The notes: generated from the letters alone by a model not told the origin. DNA of 64,000 nt from Ruminococcus sp. (GCA_017542125.1 JAFXXU010000058.1:248001-312000), one strand, 5' to 3'. Positions 25,489 through 35,158 are shown, counted from the stretch's first letter. A program made the numbers and translations.

Positions 25489-26422
25489 GATCCTTGGCAT
25501 AGATACCAGCAACTATACTACCTCCTGCGCTTTGTTAGATACCGATACAATGGAGGTCATCCAGTCAAAGAAGCTGCTGCCTGTCAAGGCCGGTGAAAAG
25601 GGGATTAGGCAGTCTGATGCCGTTTTTCACCACACAAAGCAGCTGCCGGAGATGATGTCCGCAGTATATGACGGCTCCGGGCTTGGGGGCATCGGCGTTT
25701 CCGTAAAGCCAAGGCTTGTTGAGGGCTCCTATATGCCCTGCTTCCTGGTAGGGGAGTCGGCTGCCGATATGCTGGGTACAGTTTGCGGTATCGAGCCGGA
25801 CAAAACCTCTCATCAGGTCGGACATATACTTGCGGCGTTGTATTCCTGCTGTATGCTGTCTTTGGCAGCCAAAGCCGAGGAGTTCATTGCTTTTCACATC
25901 AGCGGCGGGACTACGGATATGCTCCTCTGCAAAGGTGGTGGAGAAAACGTGGTGGAGATCACCGAGATCGGTCACTCCCTCGACCTGAAAGCCGGACAGG
26001 CTGTTGACCGTGCGGGTGTTATGCTTGGGCTCAGCTTTCCCTGCGGGAAAGAGCTTGAAGCCCTTGCAGCAAACAGCGATAAGCAGTTCAAAGTCCGTCC
26101 CGTTATCAAGGGGATGGATTGCAGTCTTTCAGGGATAGAGAACAAATGCAAGGCAATGCTTTCGGAAGGTTCTCCCCGTGAGGATATAGCTAAATACTGC
26201 ATTACCGCCATATGTGAAGCTGTACGGGCTATGACAGCTGCCGCTTTGGAACAATACGGCGATCTTCCCGTAATTTATGCGGGCGGTGTAATGTCCAACA
26301 GGTTTATCGCCGACAGATTGTCAAAAGAATTCGGCGGGCATTTTGCAGCTCCCGAGTTTTCCTGCGATAATGCTGTGGGCTGCGCTATATACAGCGCTTT
26401 CAGAAAGGGATTGATAGGATGA
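25481..26422 (+). CDS. TsaD/Kae1-like (M22-type) protein, probable paralogue
   Basis: A 313-residue ASKHA-fold protein related to TsaD/Kae1 (formerly O-sialoglycoprotein endopeptidase). It starts LGIDTSNYTTSCALL, contains the metal-type HxxxH motif in SHQVGHI, and has the nucleotide-binding end YAGGVMSNRF. It differs from true TsaD in length and in several central blocks, and it occupies the nusB-xseA position where Clostridia keep a second, uncharacterised TsaD-like gene. It is therefore more likely a paralogue than the tRNA t6A enzyme itself. It overlaps nusB by eight and xseA by four bases. Confidence 0.8.
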   Translation: MSKILGIDTSNYTTSCALLDTDTMEVIQSKKLLPVKAGEKGIRQSDAVFHHTKQLPEMMSAVYDGSGLGGIGVSVKPRLVEGSYMPCFLVGESAADMLGTVCGIEPDKTSHQVGHILAALYSCCMLSLAAKAEEFIAFHISGGTTDMLLCKGGGENVVEITEIGHSLDLKAGQAVDRAGVMLGLSFPCGKELEALAANSDKQFKVRPVIKGMDCSLSGIENKCKAMLSEGSPREDIAKYCITAICEAVRAMTAAALEQYGDLPVIYAGGVMSNRFIADRLSKEFGGHFAAPEFSCDNAVGCAIYSAFRKGLIG

Positions 26423-27624
26423 GCTCGATACTAACCGTGTCACAGCTCAATAAATATATCGGCTTCAAGATCAAATCCGATACCAAGCTGAAAGGCATAG
26501 CCGTTAAGGGCGAGCTCTCCGATCTCAGCGTGAATTACAGGTCAGGGCATATGTATTTCTCCTTGAAGGACGAGACCTCGCTGGTCAAGTGCGTTATGTT
26601 CTCATCCAACGCCGCTAAGCTCCGGTTCGATCCGGAAAACGGCATGAGCGTCCTGGCCATAGGGAATATCGACGTTTACGAGCGCGGGGGAGTCTATCAG
26701 ATCAACACCTCTGAGCTTCAGCCTCTGGGAGCAGGAGCTGCCCGGCTCGGCCTTGAACAGCTGAAACGCAAGCTTGCCGATGCGGGAGTATTTGATCCGT
26801 CGGTCAAGAAAAAGATACCCCTTGCACCGAAAAAGCTGGCTATCGTTACTTCTCCGACGGGTGCTGCCTTGCAGGATATACTCAATATCCTTGGGAGGAG
26901 ATATCCCATCGTTAAAGTCGAGGTCTACTCAGCCCTAGTTCAGGGGGATAAGGCTCCCGAGAGCATATGTACTGCGCTGAAAAGGGCAGATGCCTCGGGC
27001 GCCGACACTCTGATACTTGCCAGAGGCGGCGGCTCTGACGATGATCTTTCCGCATTCAATACCGAGGCCGTTACACTAGCGGTCTTTGACTGCAAGACTC
27101 CCATAATCTCAGCCGTAGGTCACGAAATTGATACCTTTCTCTGCGATTACGCCGCTGATCTCCGCGCACCGACGCCGTCGGCTGCCGCAGAGCTTGCCGT
27201 TCCGGAAATGGCTGATATGCTCGGAGCCGTTGAGATTATAAAACAAAGGCTCGGGTCTGCACTCAAAGCCCATATTGAGAACGAGGCTTCCGTGCTGAAT
27301 GAGCTGGGCACGGCATTGAAGCTTGCTTCTCCCATAACCGCTGTTGAGAGCGGACTTTTGAAAACGCAGAGGCTTACCGAAAAACTGTCAGCTGCCGCTT
27401 TTTCGAGAACGGAGCGCGAGGGACTGCGCCTTGACAAGCTCGCTGCACAGCTTTCGGATCTCAGCCCATTCAATATCCTGGAGCGCGGTTATGCCATAAC
27501 TTCAAAAGAGGGCAGGGCAGTCAGCTCTGCGGACAAGCTCTCCGAGGGCGACAGGATCGAGATCAGGTTCTCCGACGGTAAGGCGGAGGCTACTGTAACA
27601 AGGGTGATGAATAATGAACTATGA
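26419..27624 (+). CDS. xseA: Exodeoxyribonuclease VII large subunit
   Basis: XseA (401 residues) is the catalytic subunit of the single-strand exonuclease VII. It has an N-terminal OB-fold (VKGELSDLSVNYRSGHMYFSLKDE), the central catalytic domain (IVTSPTGAALQDILNIL, LILARGGGSDDDLSAFN, ISAVGHEIDTFLCDYAADLRAPTPSAAAELAVP) and a coiled coil followed by the end ILERGYAI. It starts in the four-base overlap with the TsaD-like gene and overlaps xseB by 11 bases, so the two subunits are translationally coupled. Confidence 0.97.
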   Translation: MSSILTVSQLNKYIGFKIKSDTKLKGIAVKGELSDLSVNYRSGHMYFSLKDETSLVKCVMFSSNAAKLRFDPENGMSVLAIGNIDVYERGGVYQINTSELQPLGAGAARLGLEQLKRKLADAGVFDPSVKKKIPLAPKKLAIVTSPTGAALQDILNILGRRYPIVKVEVYSALVQGDKAPESICTALKRADASGADTLILARGGGSDDDLSAFNTEAVTLAVFDCKTPIISAVGHEIDTFLCDYAADLRAPTPSAAAELAVPEMADMLGAVEIIKQRLGSALKAHIENEASVLNELGTALKLASPITAVESGLLKTQRLTEKLSAAAFSRTEREGLRLDKLAAQLSDLSPFNILERGYAITSKEGRAVSSADKLSEGDRIEIRFSDGKAEATVTRVMNNEL

Positions 27625-27799
27625 AGAGAATATTAAACGTTTGGAAGAGATAGTCTCACAGCTTGAAGAGGGCGGTCAGCCCCTGGATAAAGCGCTGGAT
27701 CTCTACAAGGAGGGTGTCGAGCTCTCGGTGGAATGCAAAAAGCAGCTTGAAAATGCAAAGCTTCAGATAAATACTGTTATGGAGGACAACAATGGATAA
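27614..27799 (+). CDS. xseB: Exodeoxyribonuclease VII small subunit
   Basis: XseB, 61 residues, pairs with XseA. The family pattern YEENIKRLEEIVSQLEEG, then LDKALDLYKEGVELS, is complete, followed by the helical end QLENAKLQI. AGGGTGA precedes ATG 27614 within the end of xseA. It overlaps ispA by eight bases. Confidence 0.96.
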   Translation: MNYEENIKRLEEIVSQLEEGGQPLDKALDLYKEGVELSVECKKQLENAKLQINTVMEDNNG

Positions 27800-28682
27800 G
27801 GACGTTAAAACCATATTGGATGAACGCTGCGCCGAGATCGAAAAGCATCTTGCAGCCTTTACAGCCGATAAGCCTGAGCTGCAGGGGATAGTTACCGAGG
27901 CTATGGAGTATTCCCTTATGGCAGGCGGCAAGAGGCTGAGACCCATTCTTATGCTTGAATTCTGCCGTATGTGCGGCGGGGATTTTGAGAAATACTACGA
28001 TCTTGCCTGCACGATCGAAATGATACACACCTGCTCGCTGATCCACGATGATCTTCCCTGTATGGACAACGATGATTTCCGCAGAGGCAAGCCCTCCTGC
28101 CATAAAGCTTTCCCGGAAAATATCGCTCTGTTGGCAGGCGATGCTCTGGAGGTGCTGCCCTTTGAGGTTATCTCTGACGCTGCTCTCAACGGCGTTATTG
28201 ACGCCAAGACGGGTATGATGCTCATTTCCGTGCTTTCAAAGGCTATCGGTGTCAACGGCATGATCGGCGGACAGGTCATTGACCTGCAATCTGAGGGCAA
28301 GGAGATCAGCCTTGACGTTCTCAATACACTCCAGGCATACAAGACCGGTGCTCTGATCGAGGCTGCCTGTGTTATGGGCGTTATCCTTTCCGGAAAATAC
28401 GAGCGTATCGGTGAGGCTGCCGCTTATGCATCGGCGCTGGGCAGAGCATTCCAGATCATTGACGATATACTCGATGTTACCGGCAGCTTTGAAGAGCTGG
28501 GCAAGCCTATCGGCAGCGACGAGGATCAGAACAAGACCACCTATGTTTCCGTGCTTGGCCTTGATCGTTCCTATGCCGAGGCACAGCTGCTGACAGAGCA
28601 GGCCCTTGCTATCCTTGACGGCTTTGAGGACAGCGAGTTCCTTCATACGCTTACCGCTATGCTGCTCTCACGCCGCAGCTGA
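27792..28682 (+). CDS. ispA: Geranylgeranyl/farnesyl diphosphate synthase (polyprenyl synthetase)
   Basis: A trans-isoprenyl diphosphate synthase of 296 residues that condenses isopentenyl diphosphate with allylic diphosphates, probably giving farnesyl diphosphate. The first aspartate-rich motif is HDDLPCMDNDD, with the preceding IHTCSL positions setting a short product, and the second is IIDDILD. GGKRLRP is the pyrophosphate-binding start. GGAGG stands before ATG 27792. It lies directly upstream of dxs, so two steps of the isoprenoid route are coupled here; product length is inferred. Confidence 0.93.
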   Translation: MDKDVKTILDERCAEIEKHLAAFTADKPELQGIVTEAMEYSLMAGGKRLRPILMLEFCRMCGGDFEKYYDLACTIEMIHTCSLIHDDLPCMDNDDFRRGKPSCHKAFPENIALLAGDALEVLPFEVISDAALNGVIDAKTGMMLISVLSKAIGVNGMIGGQVIDLQSEGKEISLDVLNTLQAYKTGALIEAACVMGVILSGKYERIGEAAAYASALGRAFQIIDDILDVTGSFEELGKPIGSDEDQNKTTYVSVLGLDRSYAEAQLLTEQALAILDGFEDSEFLHTLTAMLLSRRS

Positions 28683-28699
28683 TCTTCGGAGGTTAGATG

Positions 28700-30547
28700 A
28701 TGTCAGACTTTATTGTTCCCGACCTGAGAAAAATGAAGCTGCCCCGTGATCTCAAAAAGCTCGATTATAAGCAGTGCGAGGCTCTGTGCTCTGAGATAAG
28801 GCAGATACTAATAGATACCGTCTCCAAGACAGGCGGCCATCTTGCTTCAAATCTCGGCACTGTTGAGCTCACTCTTGCTATCCACAGAGTCTTTGAGTCG
28901 CCTAAGGATAAGATCGTCTGGGATGTGGGGCATCAGGCTTATACCCATAAGCTGCTCACCGGCAGGCTGGACAGGTTCAATACTCTCCGGCAGGAGGACG
29001 GGCTTTCCGGCTTTTGCAGACCCGATGAGTCTGTCCACGATGCTTTCATCAGCGGTCACAGCTCCAATTCTGTTTCGGCGGCACTTGGTATAGCCACCGC
29101 TATGAAGCTTTCGGGCAGCAGCAGACATACTGTCGCCGTACTCGGTGACGGCGCTTTCACCGGCGGCCTCGTATATGAAGGCCTCAACAATGCCGGCAAG
29201 AGCGAAACAAACCTTGTGATCATTCTCAATCACAATGAGATGTCCATATCCAAGAACGTGGGGAGCATTGCCAAGTATCTCTCAACGCTCAGAACAAAGC
29301 AATCCTACCACAAGACTAAGAATGCCGTTGAAAAGACTCTCGACAAGACGCCTCTTGTGGGAAAGCCCCTTATCAAGGCGATTAAGTCCTCTAAGAAGGC
29401 TGTCAAGAATGTTATGCTGGGAAGCACGATGTTTGAGGACCTTGGCTTTGCCTTCGTAGGCCCTCTGGACGGCCACGATCTTGAAGATCTTGAAAAGGGT
29501 CTTACCGCCGCAAAGCTGCTGGGCAAGCCTGTTGTCGTTCACGTCAACACCGTTAAGGGCAAGGGCTATGCTCCCGCCGAGGAAAATCCCGGTGAATTCC
29601 ACGGTATAGGCTCCTTTGAGATCACCACCGGCAACCCGGATGTAGTCCCCGCAGACAGCTTCTCGACCGTGTTCGGCAAGGAGCTTGTGAGCTTAGCCAG
29701 GAAAAACGATAAGATCTGCGCAATTACTGCTGCAATGAAATACGGCACGGGTCTGCAGTATTTCGCCAAGGCTTTTCCTGAGAGGTTCTTCGATGTGGGT
29801 ATAGCCGAGGAACACGCTGTTACCTTCTGCGGTGGCCTTGCCTCCCAGGGGATGATACCTGTGTTTGCTGTTTATTCTTCCTTCCTGCAAAGAGGCTACG
29901 ATGAGCTTATACACGATCTCTCCATATGCAATACACACGCCGTTATCTGCGTTGACAGGGCAGGTATCGTCGGTGAGGACGGCGAGACCCATCAGGGGCT
30001 TTTTGACGTCTCGTTCCTGTCGGGTATGCCAAATACAACTGTCTACTCACCCTCCTGTTACGGTGAATTAAAGCTTTGCTTAAAGGCTGCGATAGATGCT
30101 CAGAACGGCATCCAGGTGGTCAGATACCCCAAGGGCAGGAGCAATCAGGTCTTTGACCGCGGCGACCTCAACACCGATCTTACCTATACCGTCAACGGCA
30201 GCAGGCTGCTTGTTATAAGCTACGGCAGGATATTCGAGAATGTGCTGAAAGCCCAGGAGATGCTCCATAACAGGGAAGTCGTATTCGACACGTTGAAGCT
30301 GGTGAAGATCTTCCCCACGGAGCAGAGAGTTGCCGATATAATCAGCCGCTACGATGCAGTCCTCTTCTTTGAGGAAAGCTATAAATACGGGTCGATCTCC
30401 GAGAAGTATTCGGCGGTCTGTCCGAATGTGGTATCCTTTGCAATAAACGGTTTTGTCAAGCACGGAGAGGCTCATGCTCTTCTTGATGAGTGCGGTCTCT
30501 CGGCTGAGAAGATAGCCGGTAAGATCGAGGAATTCTACAATGTCTGA
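28700..30547 (+). CDS. dxs: 1-deoxy-D-xylulose-5-phosphate synthase
   Basis: Dxs (615 residues) condenses pyruvate and glyceraldehyde 3-phosphate, the first step of the MEP isoprenoid pathway, using thiamine diphosphate. It shows GGHLASNLGTVELT, the TPP motif GDGAFTGGLVYEGLNNAG, LNHNEMSIS, and the second-half blocks FFDVGIAEEHAVTFCGGLA and DRAGIVGEDGETHQG. I use ATG 28700, since GGAGG (28688-28692) is better spaced for it than for ATG 28697. It overlaps tlyA by eight bases. Confidence 0.97.
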   Translation: MSDFIVPDLRKMKLPRDLKKLDYKQCEALCSEIRQILIDTVSKTGGHLASNLGTVELTLAIHRVFESPKDKIVWDVGHQAYTHKLLTGRLDRFNTLRQEDGLSGFCRPDESVHDAFISGHSSNSVSAALGIATAMKLSGSSRHTVAVLGDGAFTGGLVYEGLNNAGKSETNLVIILNHNEMSISKNVGSIAKYLSTLRTKQSYHKTKNAVEKTLDKTPLVGKPLIKAIKSSKKAVKNVMLGSTMFEDLGFAFVGPLDGHDLEDLEKGLTAAKLLGKPVVVHVNTVKGKGYAPAEENPGEFHGIGSFEITTGNPDVVPADSFSTVFGKELVSLARKNDKICAITAAMKYGTGLQYFAKAFPERFFDVGIAEEHAVTFCGGLASQGMIPVFAVYSSFLQRGYDELIHDLSICNTHAVICVDRAGIVGEDGETHQGLFDVSFLSGMPNTTVYSPSCYGELKLCLKAAIDAQNGIQVVRYPKGRSNQVFDRGDLNTDLTYTVNGSRLLVISYGRIFENVLKAQEMLHNREVVFDTLKLVKIFPTEQRVADIISRYDAVLFFEESYKYGSISEKYSAVCPNVVSFAINGFVKHGEAHALLDECGLSAEKIAGKIEEFYNV

Positions 30548-31334
30548 ACGGCTTGACGCTTATCTGGTAAGCAAGGGGCTTGCAGCAAGCCGTGAACGGG
30601 CAAAAACACTTATCAAAGAGGGGAAAGTCACCGTCAACGGAAAGGTCGCATCCAAGCCCTCTATAACCGTCACCGATAATGATGATATAAGTGCGGGCAG
30701 CGATCTTGCATATGTCGGCAGGGGAGCGCTTAAGCTTATAAAAGCCATCGAGACCTTCGGCATCGACCTTAAAGATAGGGTCTGTGCTGATATAGGAGCT
30801 TCAACAGGCGGCTTTACACAGGTCATGCTCGAAATGGGCGCCCGGAAGGTCTACGCTGTTGATGTGGGTCACGGGCAGCTTGCCGCCTCTCTGAGAGAGG
30901 ATCCCAGAGTTATCAATATGGAAGGCACCAATGTTCGGGAGCTTACTGCTTCCGATTTTGATGAGCCTGTTACCTTTATGAGCGTGGATCTGTCCTTCAT
31001 ATCTCTTACGCTGGTTGCGGAGAAGCTAGTTTCTCTCCTTGCAGAGGGGGGAGAGATGGCAGTACTTATAAAGCCGCAGTTCGAGGCCGGCAGAAAGGCC
31101 CTGAACGGCAGCGGCATCGTCAAGGATGCAAAGGAGCATATCCGTGTGCTCACCGAGCTTACAGAGTGTTTCACATCCCTCGGCGCAGCCCTTAAAGGGC
31201 TGACCTATTCGCCTGTAAAGGGCGGCAGCGGCAACATTGAATACCTCGCTCATCTTGCAAAGGGCGGGGAGAGCAGTATCTTTGATATCAAGGCACTTGT
31301 AAACGATGCGTTTTCAGACCTCAGGGGGAAGTAA
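30540..31334 (+). CDS. tlyA: TlyA-family rRNA methyltransferase (hemolysin A family)
   Basis: A 264-residue protein with an N-terminal S4 domain (ERLDAYLVSKGLAASRERAKTLI) and a C-terminal FtsJ-like methyltransferase (ADIGASTGGFTQVMLEMGARKVYAVDVGHGQL, then VDLSFISL, LIKPQFE). Family members add 2'-O-methyl groups to ribosomal RNA; the hemolysin name is historical. It begins within dxs and stops one base before the NAD kinase start. The dxs-tlyA-nadK-argR-recN order is conserved in many Clostridia and Bacilli. Confidence 0.94.
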   Translation: MSERLDAYLVSKGLAASRERAKTLIKEGKVTVNGKVASKPSITVTDNDDISAGSDLAYVGRGALKLIKAIETFGIDLKDRVCADIGASTGGFTQVMLEMGARKVYAVDVGHGQLAASLREDPRVINMEGTNVRELTASDFDEPVTFMSVDLSFISLTLVAEKLVSLLAEGGEMAVLIKPQFEAGRKALNGSGIVKDAKEHIRVLTELTECFTSLGAALKGLTYSPVKGGSGNIEYLAHLAKGGESSIFDIKALVNDAFSDLRGK

Positions 31335-31335
31335 A

Positions 31336-32205
31336 ATGAAAGTATATATCTATCCCAATCTCAAAAAGAACAACTGCGAGCAGTACACCAGAGAAGCCTG
31401 CGCTATTCTCGCCGAGAGCGGAACCGAGCTGCTTATGGATATGAGCTATCAGCATATATTCGGGGATATAAGCTCCATAGAGTTCTCCGATCAGGCTGAG
31501 AGCATCAAGCGCTGCGATCTGGTCATCGTTATCGGCGGTGACGGAACTATCCTCAAATGCGCCATAGCTGCGGCCTCAGAGAAAAAGCCTATCCTGGGCA
31601 TCAACTGCGGCAGGCTCGGATTTATGGCATCCCTGGAGCGGGAGGATCTCGGCCTGCTCAGGAGTATAAAGGAATGCGGCTCTACTCTCAGCAGGAGGAT
31701 GATGCTCAAGATCACGTCCGAGGACGGACAGGTCTTTCACGCCCTTAACGACGCAGTCTTCTCAAAGGCAGACGACTGCAAGATCGCCGATTTCAAAGTG
31801 GAAAAGAACGGCATGACCATATCATATCTGCGGGCAGACGGTGTTATATTCTCAACTGCAACGGGATCTACCGCCTATTCGATGTCTGCGGGCGGCCCCA
31901 TCATAGAGCCTGAAATGCAGTGCATCGAGTTTACCCAGATGTGCCCCCACTCTCTGTTTGCCAGGACTATCCTGCTGTCACCCGACAGCAAGGTGACTGT
32001 CTCTCTCCACTGTGCTGAGAACTCTCACGCCTTTGTGAACGTTGACGGCAACACCGTTTTAAAACTTACCGACAAGGCTAAGATCACCATCGAGCGTTCG
32101 GAGCTTATGCTGGATATTATGGATATCAAGGGCAACAGCTTCTTCGGTTCGGTGAACGATAAGCTTATGCAGCCTCTGAAAGGAAGCACGGGGGAGAATA
32201 TATGA
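31336..32205 (+). CDS. nadK: NAD kinase
   Basis: NAD kinase (289 residues) phosphorylates NAD to NADP. The GGDGT motif (VIGGDGTILKCA) and LGINCGRLGFMA near the N-terminal half are intact, followed by the ND motif in ALNDAVFSK and the C-terminal block ATGSTAYSMSAGGPII. The correct start is ATG 31336 (MKVYIYPN), preceded by GGGGGAA; an upstream ATG at 31306 lies inside tlyA. It overlaps argR by four bases. Confidence 0.96.
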   Translation: MKVYIYPNLKKNNCEQYTREACAILAESGTELLMDMSYQHIFGDISSIEFSDQAESIKRCDLVIVIGGDGTILKCAIAAASEKKPILGINCGRLGFMASLEREDLGLLRSIKECGSTLSRRMMLKITSEDGQVFHALNDAVFSKADDCKIADFKVEKNGMTISYLRADGVIFSTATGSTAYSMSAGGPIIEPEMQCIEFTQMCPHSLFARTILLSPDSKVTVSLHCAENSHAFVNVDGNTVLKLTDKAKITIERSELMLDIMDIKGNSFFGSVNDKLMQPLKGSTGENI

Positions 32206-32660
32206 AAAACAAAAGGCAGGAGCTTATCATCCGTCTGGTCTCTGAGAATGAGATATCCACCCAGGATGAGCTTCAAAGGCTCCTTAAAGAGAACGGCTGC
32301 GATGTTACGCAGGCGACCGTCTCCAGAGATATAAACGAACTATCCCTTATAAAGGTCTGCACCGAGTCGGGGAAGTACAGATATTCCGTGCCTAATCTCG
32401 GCAGGTTTTCTTCCGGAGGGAATATAGCTGCGCTTTCTATAATCACAGAAGGCGTTATCTCGGTCGATCACGCTGTCAATACCGTGGTCGTCAAATGTCA
32501 TATTGGTATGGCGCAGGCCGTCTGCGCTAAGCTTGACCGAGCTGAGATTGAGAATGTGGTCGGCACCATAGCAGGCGACGACACGATCTTTATGCTGATG
32601 CGCACAGAACGCGACGCAGCAAGGCTCGTCAAGGAGCTTGAAACTGTTATCAACAAGTAA
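32202..32660 (+). CDS. argR: Arginine repressor ArgR
   Basis: ArgR (152 residues) represses arginine biosynthesis when arginine binds. The N-terminal winged helix (about residues 1-65) has ISTQDELQRLLKENG and VTQATVSRDINEL. The C-terminal arginine-binding and hexamer domain ends with VGTIAGDDTIFMLMRTE, including the GDD ligand motif. It sits between nadK and recN as in other Firmicutes; that neighbourhood is conserved although no arginine gene is nearby. Confidence 0.96.
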   Translation: MKNKRQELIIRLVSENEISTQDELQRLLKENGCDVTQATVSRDINELSLIKVCTESGKYRYSVPNLGRFSSGGNIAALSIITEGVISVDHAVNTVVVKCHIGMAQAVCAKLDRAEIENVVGTIAGDDTIFMLMRTERDAARLVKELETVINK

Positions 32661-32677
32661 ACGGGGAATGCGGCAAT

Positions 32678-34348
32678 ATGCTTTGTGAACTTTACATTGA
32701 AAACCTGGCCGTCATAGAGAAAGCCAATATCTGCTTTACTTCCGGGCTCAACGTATTTACGGGTGAGACCGGTGCGGGCAAGTCGATACTGATTAACGGC
32801 ATCAATGCCATACTCGGGCAGAGAGTCACCAAGGACATAGTCAGAACAGGTGCGGATAAAGCCTCTGTATCAGCTATGTTTGACGGTCTCGGCAAGGATG
32901 TCACAGCTAAGCTGGATGAGCTTGGTATCGACCATGAGGACGGTCAGCTGTTCCTCTCACGTGAGATACGATCTGACGGCGGCAGCGTGGCAAGAGTCAA
33001 TTCAAGGAGCGTTAATGTATCTGTCCTGAAAGAGCTGGGCGAGCTGCTGGTGAACATCCACGGCCAGCACGACAATCAGATCCTCCTTGCACCCGAGAAG
33101 CATATACATATCCTCGACAGCTATGCCGATGCACAGCCCCTCATAGAGGACTATCAGCATTCCTTCAAGGAATTGCAGCTTATCGCAAAGCAGATAGCTC
33201 ACCTCAAACAGGATGCAGACAAGAAAGCCTACCGCATCTCCGAATTGCAGGAGATCGTGGCTGAGATTGAGGCGCTCAAGATCTCCGAGGGCGAGGATGA
33301 GAAGATAAAGGAAGAGCTTGAGGTCTCAAAGAATGCGGTAGTGCTTTCCGAGGCTATGTATAAAAGCGAGCAGATACTTTCTGGCAGCGATGATATTTCC
33401 GGAGTTTCGGAGCGTATCTCCGAGGCGAGAGCAAAGCTTGCGCCCTATGAGGACATCCTCCCGGCGCTGAAAGAGCTTACCGAGAGGCTTTCTTCCGCTG
33501 AAATAGAGATCACTGATATCGCAGGGGAGCTGAACTCCCGTATGGACAGACTGAATGTGGATCCAAGGCGTTTTGATTATCTCAACACCCGCTCGGATGA
33601 GCTAAGACGTATCAAGAAAAAATTCGGTCCCGAGATCGCTGACGTTCTGGAAAAGCTTGAAAGCTCTAAAAAAGAGCTGGATATGCTCCTTTCCTCCGAT
33701 GAGAGCATCGCAGAGCTGGAAGCGCAGAAGAATGAACTTCTCAATACGGTCTCTGTCAAGGCAAAGAAGCTCTCGGAGTTCAGAAAAACTGCCGGAGAAC
33801 GCTTTGTCAAGCAGGTGACAGATGAACTTGAATTTCTCAATATGCCGAAGGTCAAGCTGGTCGTGGCTCAGAACCCCGGCAAGCTCACCATCAACGGCAT
33901 GGATCAGATAGAATTCCTTATCTCGGCTAATGTGGGCGAGGAACCCCGCCCCATCGCCAGGATCGCTTCCGGCGGAGAGCTTTCGAGAATAATGCTGGCT
34001 CTGAAAAACGTCATCGCTGAAAAGGACGAGATCGCCACACTTATATTCGATGAGATAGATACAGGCGTCAGCGGCAGGGCAGCCTTGAAGATAGGCAAGA
34101 AGCTGCGGCAGATATCAAAGATCAGGCAGGTGCTCTGCGTTACGCATCTGGCTCAGATCGCTGTTATGGCCGAGAACCATATCCTTATCGAGAAAAACAT
34201 CGTCGGTGAGAGGACGGTCACGACCGTTACACCTCTGCGCCCCGAAGAAAGAAAATACGAGATAGCGCGTATCATGAGCGGCGAGGAGCCTACCGAGCTT
34301 ATGCTCCAGAACGCTCAGTCGCTGATAGACAGCGTAAATATTGACTAA
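32678..34348 (+). CDS. recN: DNA repair protein RecN
   Basis: RecN (556 residues) is an SMC-like ATPase that gathers broken DNA ends. It has Walker A GETGAGKSILI, an N-lobe ending at GQHDNQILL, two central coiled coils (about residues 150-360), and the C-lobe with signature IASGGELSRIMLALKNVI and Walker B IFDEIDTGVSG. The length is normal. The last codons contain the -35 box of the thyX promoter. The strong argR-recN linkage is typical. Confidence 0.97.
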   Translation: MLCELYIENLAVIEKANICFTSGLNVFTGETGAGKSILINGINAILGQRVTKDIVRTGADKASVSAMFDGLGKDVTAKLDELGIDHEDGQLFLSREIRSDGGSVARVNSRSVNVSVLKELGELLVNIHGQHDNQILLAPEKHIHILDSYADAQPLIEDYQHSFKELQLIAKQIAHLKQDADKKAYRISELQEIVAEIEALKISEGEDEKIKEELEVSKNAVVLSEAMYKSEQILSGSDDISGVSERISEARAKLAPYEDILPALKELTERLSSAEIEITDIAGELNSRMDRLNVDPRRFDYLNTRSDELRRIKKKFGPEIADVLEKLESSKKELDMLLSSDESIAELEAQKNELLNTVSVKAKKLSEFRKTAGERFVKQVTDELEFLNMPKVKLVVAQNPGKLTINGMDQIEFLISANVGEEPRPIARIASGGELSRIMLALKNVIAEKDEIATLIFDEIDTGVSGRAALKIGKKLRQISKIRQVLCVTHLAQIAVMAENHILIEKNIVGERTVTTVTPLRPEERKYEIARIMSGEEPTELMLQNAQSLIDSVNID

Positions 34349-34369
34349 TACCGAATTATATGTTATAAT
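34341..34369 (+). promoter_or_regulatory. Sigma-A promoter of the thyX operon, embedded in the end of recN
   Basis: -35 TTGACT (34341-34346), 17-bp spacer, -10 TATAAT (34364-34369). The -35 box overlaps the recN stop codon, so a new transcription unit begins exactly at the end of the previous one. Confidence 0.85.
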
Positions 34370-34390
34370 AATATTTTGGGAGGATGCTCT

Positions 34391-35158
34391 ATGAAGGTCA
34401 CGCTCATTGCACATACACCCGATCCCGAAAGGATCATTGCAACAGCCGCTAAGCTCTGCTATTCATCCAGCGATATCATGTCGCTCCACGACGGGCTCAC
34501 CGACGAAAAGGTCGCTGATTTCATTGATATGCTGGCCTCCATCGGTCACGAGAGCATTCTGGAGCACGTTTCCTTTACCTTCGGTATCGAGGGTGTCTCC
34601 AGGGCGTGTACCCATCAGCTGGTGCGCCACCGCATAGCCTCTTACTCCCAGAAGAGCCAGAGATATGTCAACGAGAACGGGTTTGAGTTCATTACTCCGC
34701 CTGAGATCGCCTGCGTTCCCGAGGCTAAGGAGCTGTTTGAAGCCGAGATGGCAAGGCTCACCGAGTCCTACGAAAAGCTGGCTGATATCCTCACCGAAAA
34801 GCATAAGAAAGAACTGATTGAACAGGGGACTGATGAAAAGACTGCCGCCTCAAAAGCGCGCAAAATGGCTAACGAGGACGCACGCTTCATCCTGCCCAAT
34901 GCCTGCGAGACAAAGATAGTCGTTACGATGAACGTCCGCAGCCTGTTCAATTTCTTCAGGCACCGCTGCTGCAACCGCGCCCAGTGGGAGATCAGGGCCG
35001 TGGCGGATGAAATGCTCAGACTCTGCTTTGAGGCTGCGCCCCACGTTTTCAAGAATGCCGGCCCCGCCTGTGTTATGACAGGCCGATGCCCCGAGGGCAG
35101 GATGACCTGCGGAAAGATAGCAGAGGTCCGCGATAAGTACAAGGAGCTGAAAAAATGA
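34391..35158 (+). CDS. thyX: Flavin-dependent thymidylate synthase
   Basis: ThyX (255 residues) makes dTMP from dUMP using FAD, NADPH and methylene-tetrahydrofolate, replacing ThyA. The signature RHRx7S is present as RHRIASYSQKS, followed by QRYVN. The C-terminal part (ANEDARFILPNACETKIVVTMNVRSLFNFF and HRCCNRAQWEIR) holds substrate-binding Arg and His residues. ATG 34391 has GGGAGG at 34378-34383. It overlaps the thymidylate kinase gene by four bases, so dTMP formation and phosphorylation are encoded together. Confidence 0.95.
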   Translation: MKVTLIAHTPDPERIIATAAKLCYSSSDIMSLHDGLTDEKVADFIDMLASIGHESILEHVSFTFGIEGVSRACTHQLVRHRIASYSQKSQRYVNENGFEFITPPEIACVPEAKELFEAEMARLTESYEKLADILTEKHKKELIEQGTDEKTAASKARKMANEDARFILPNACETKIVVTMNVRSLFNFFRHRCCNRAQWEIRAVADEMLRLCFEAAPHVFKNAGPACVMTGRCPEGRMTCGKIAEVRDKYKELKK

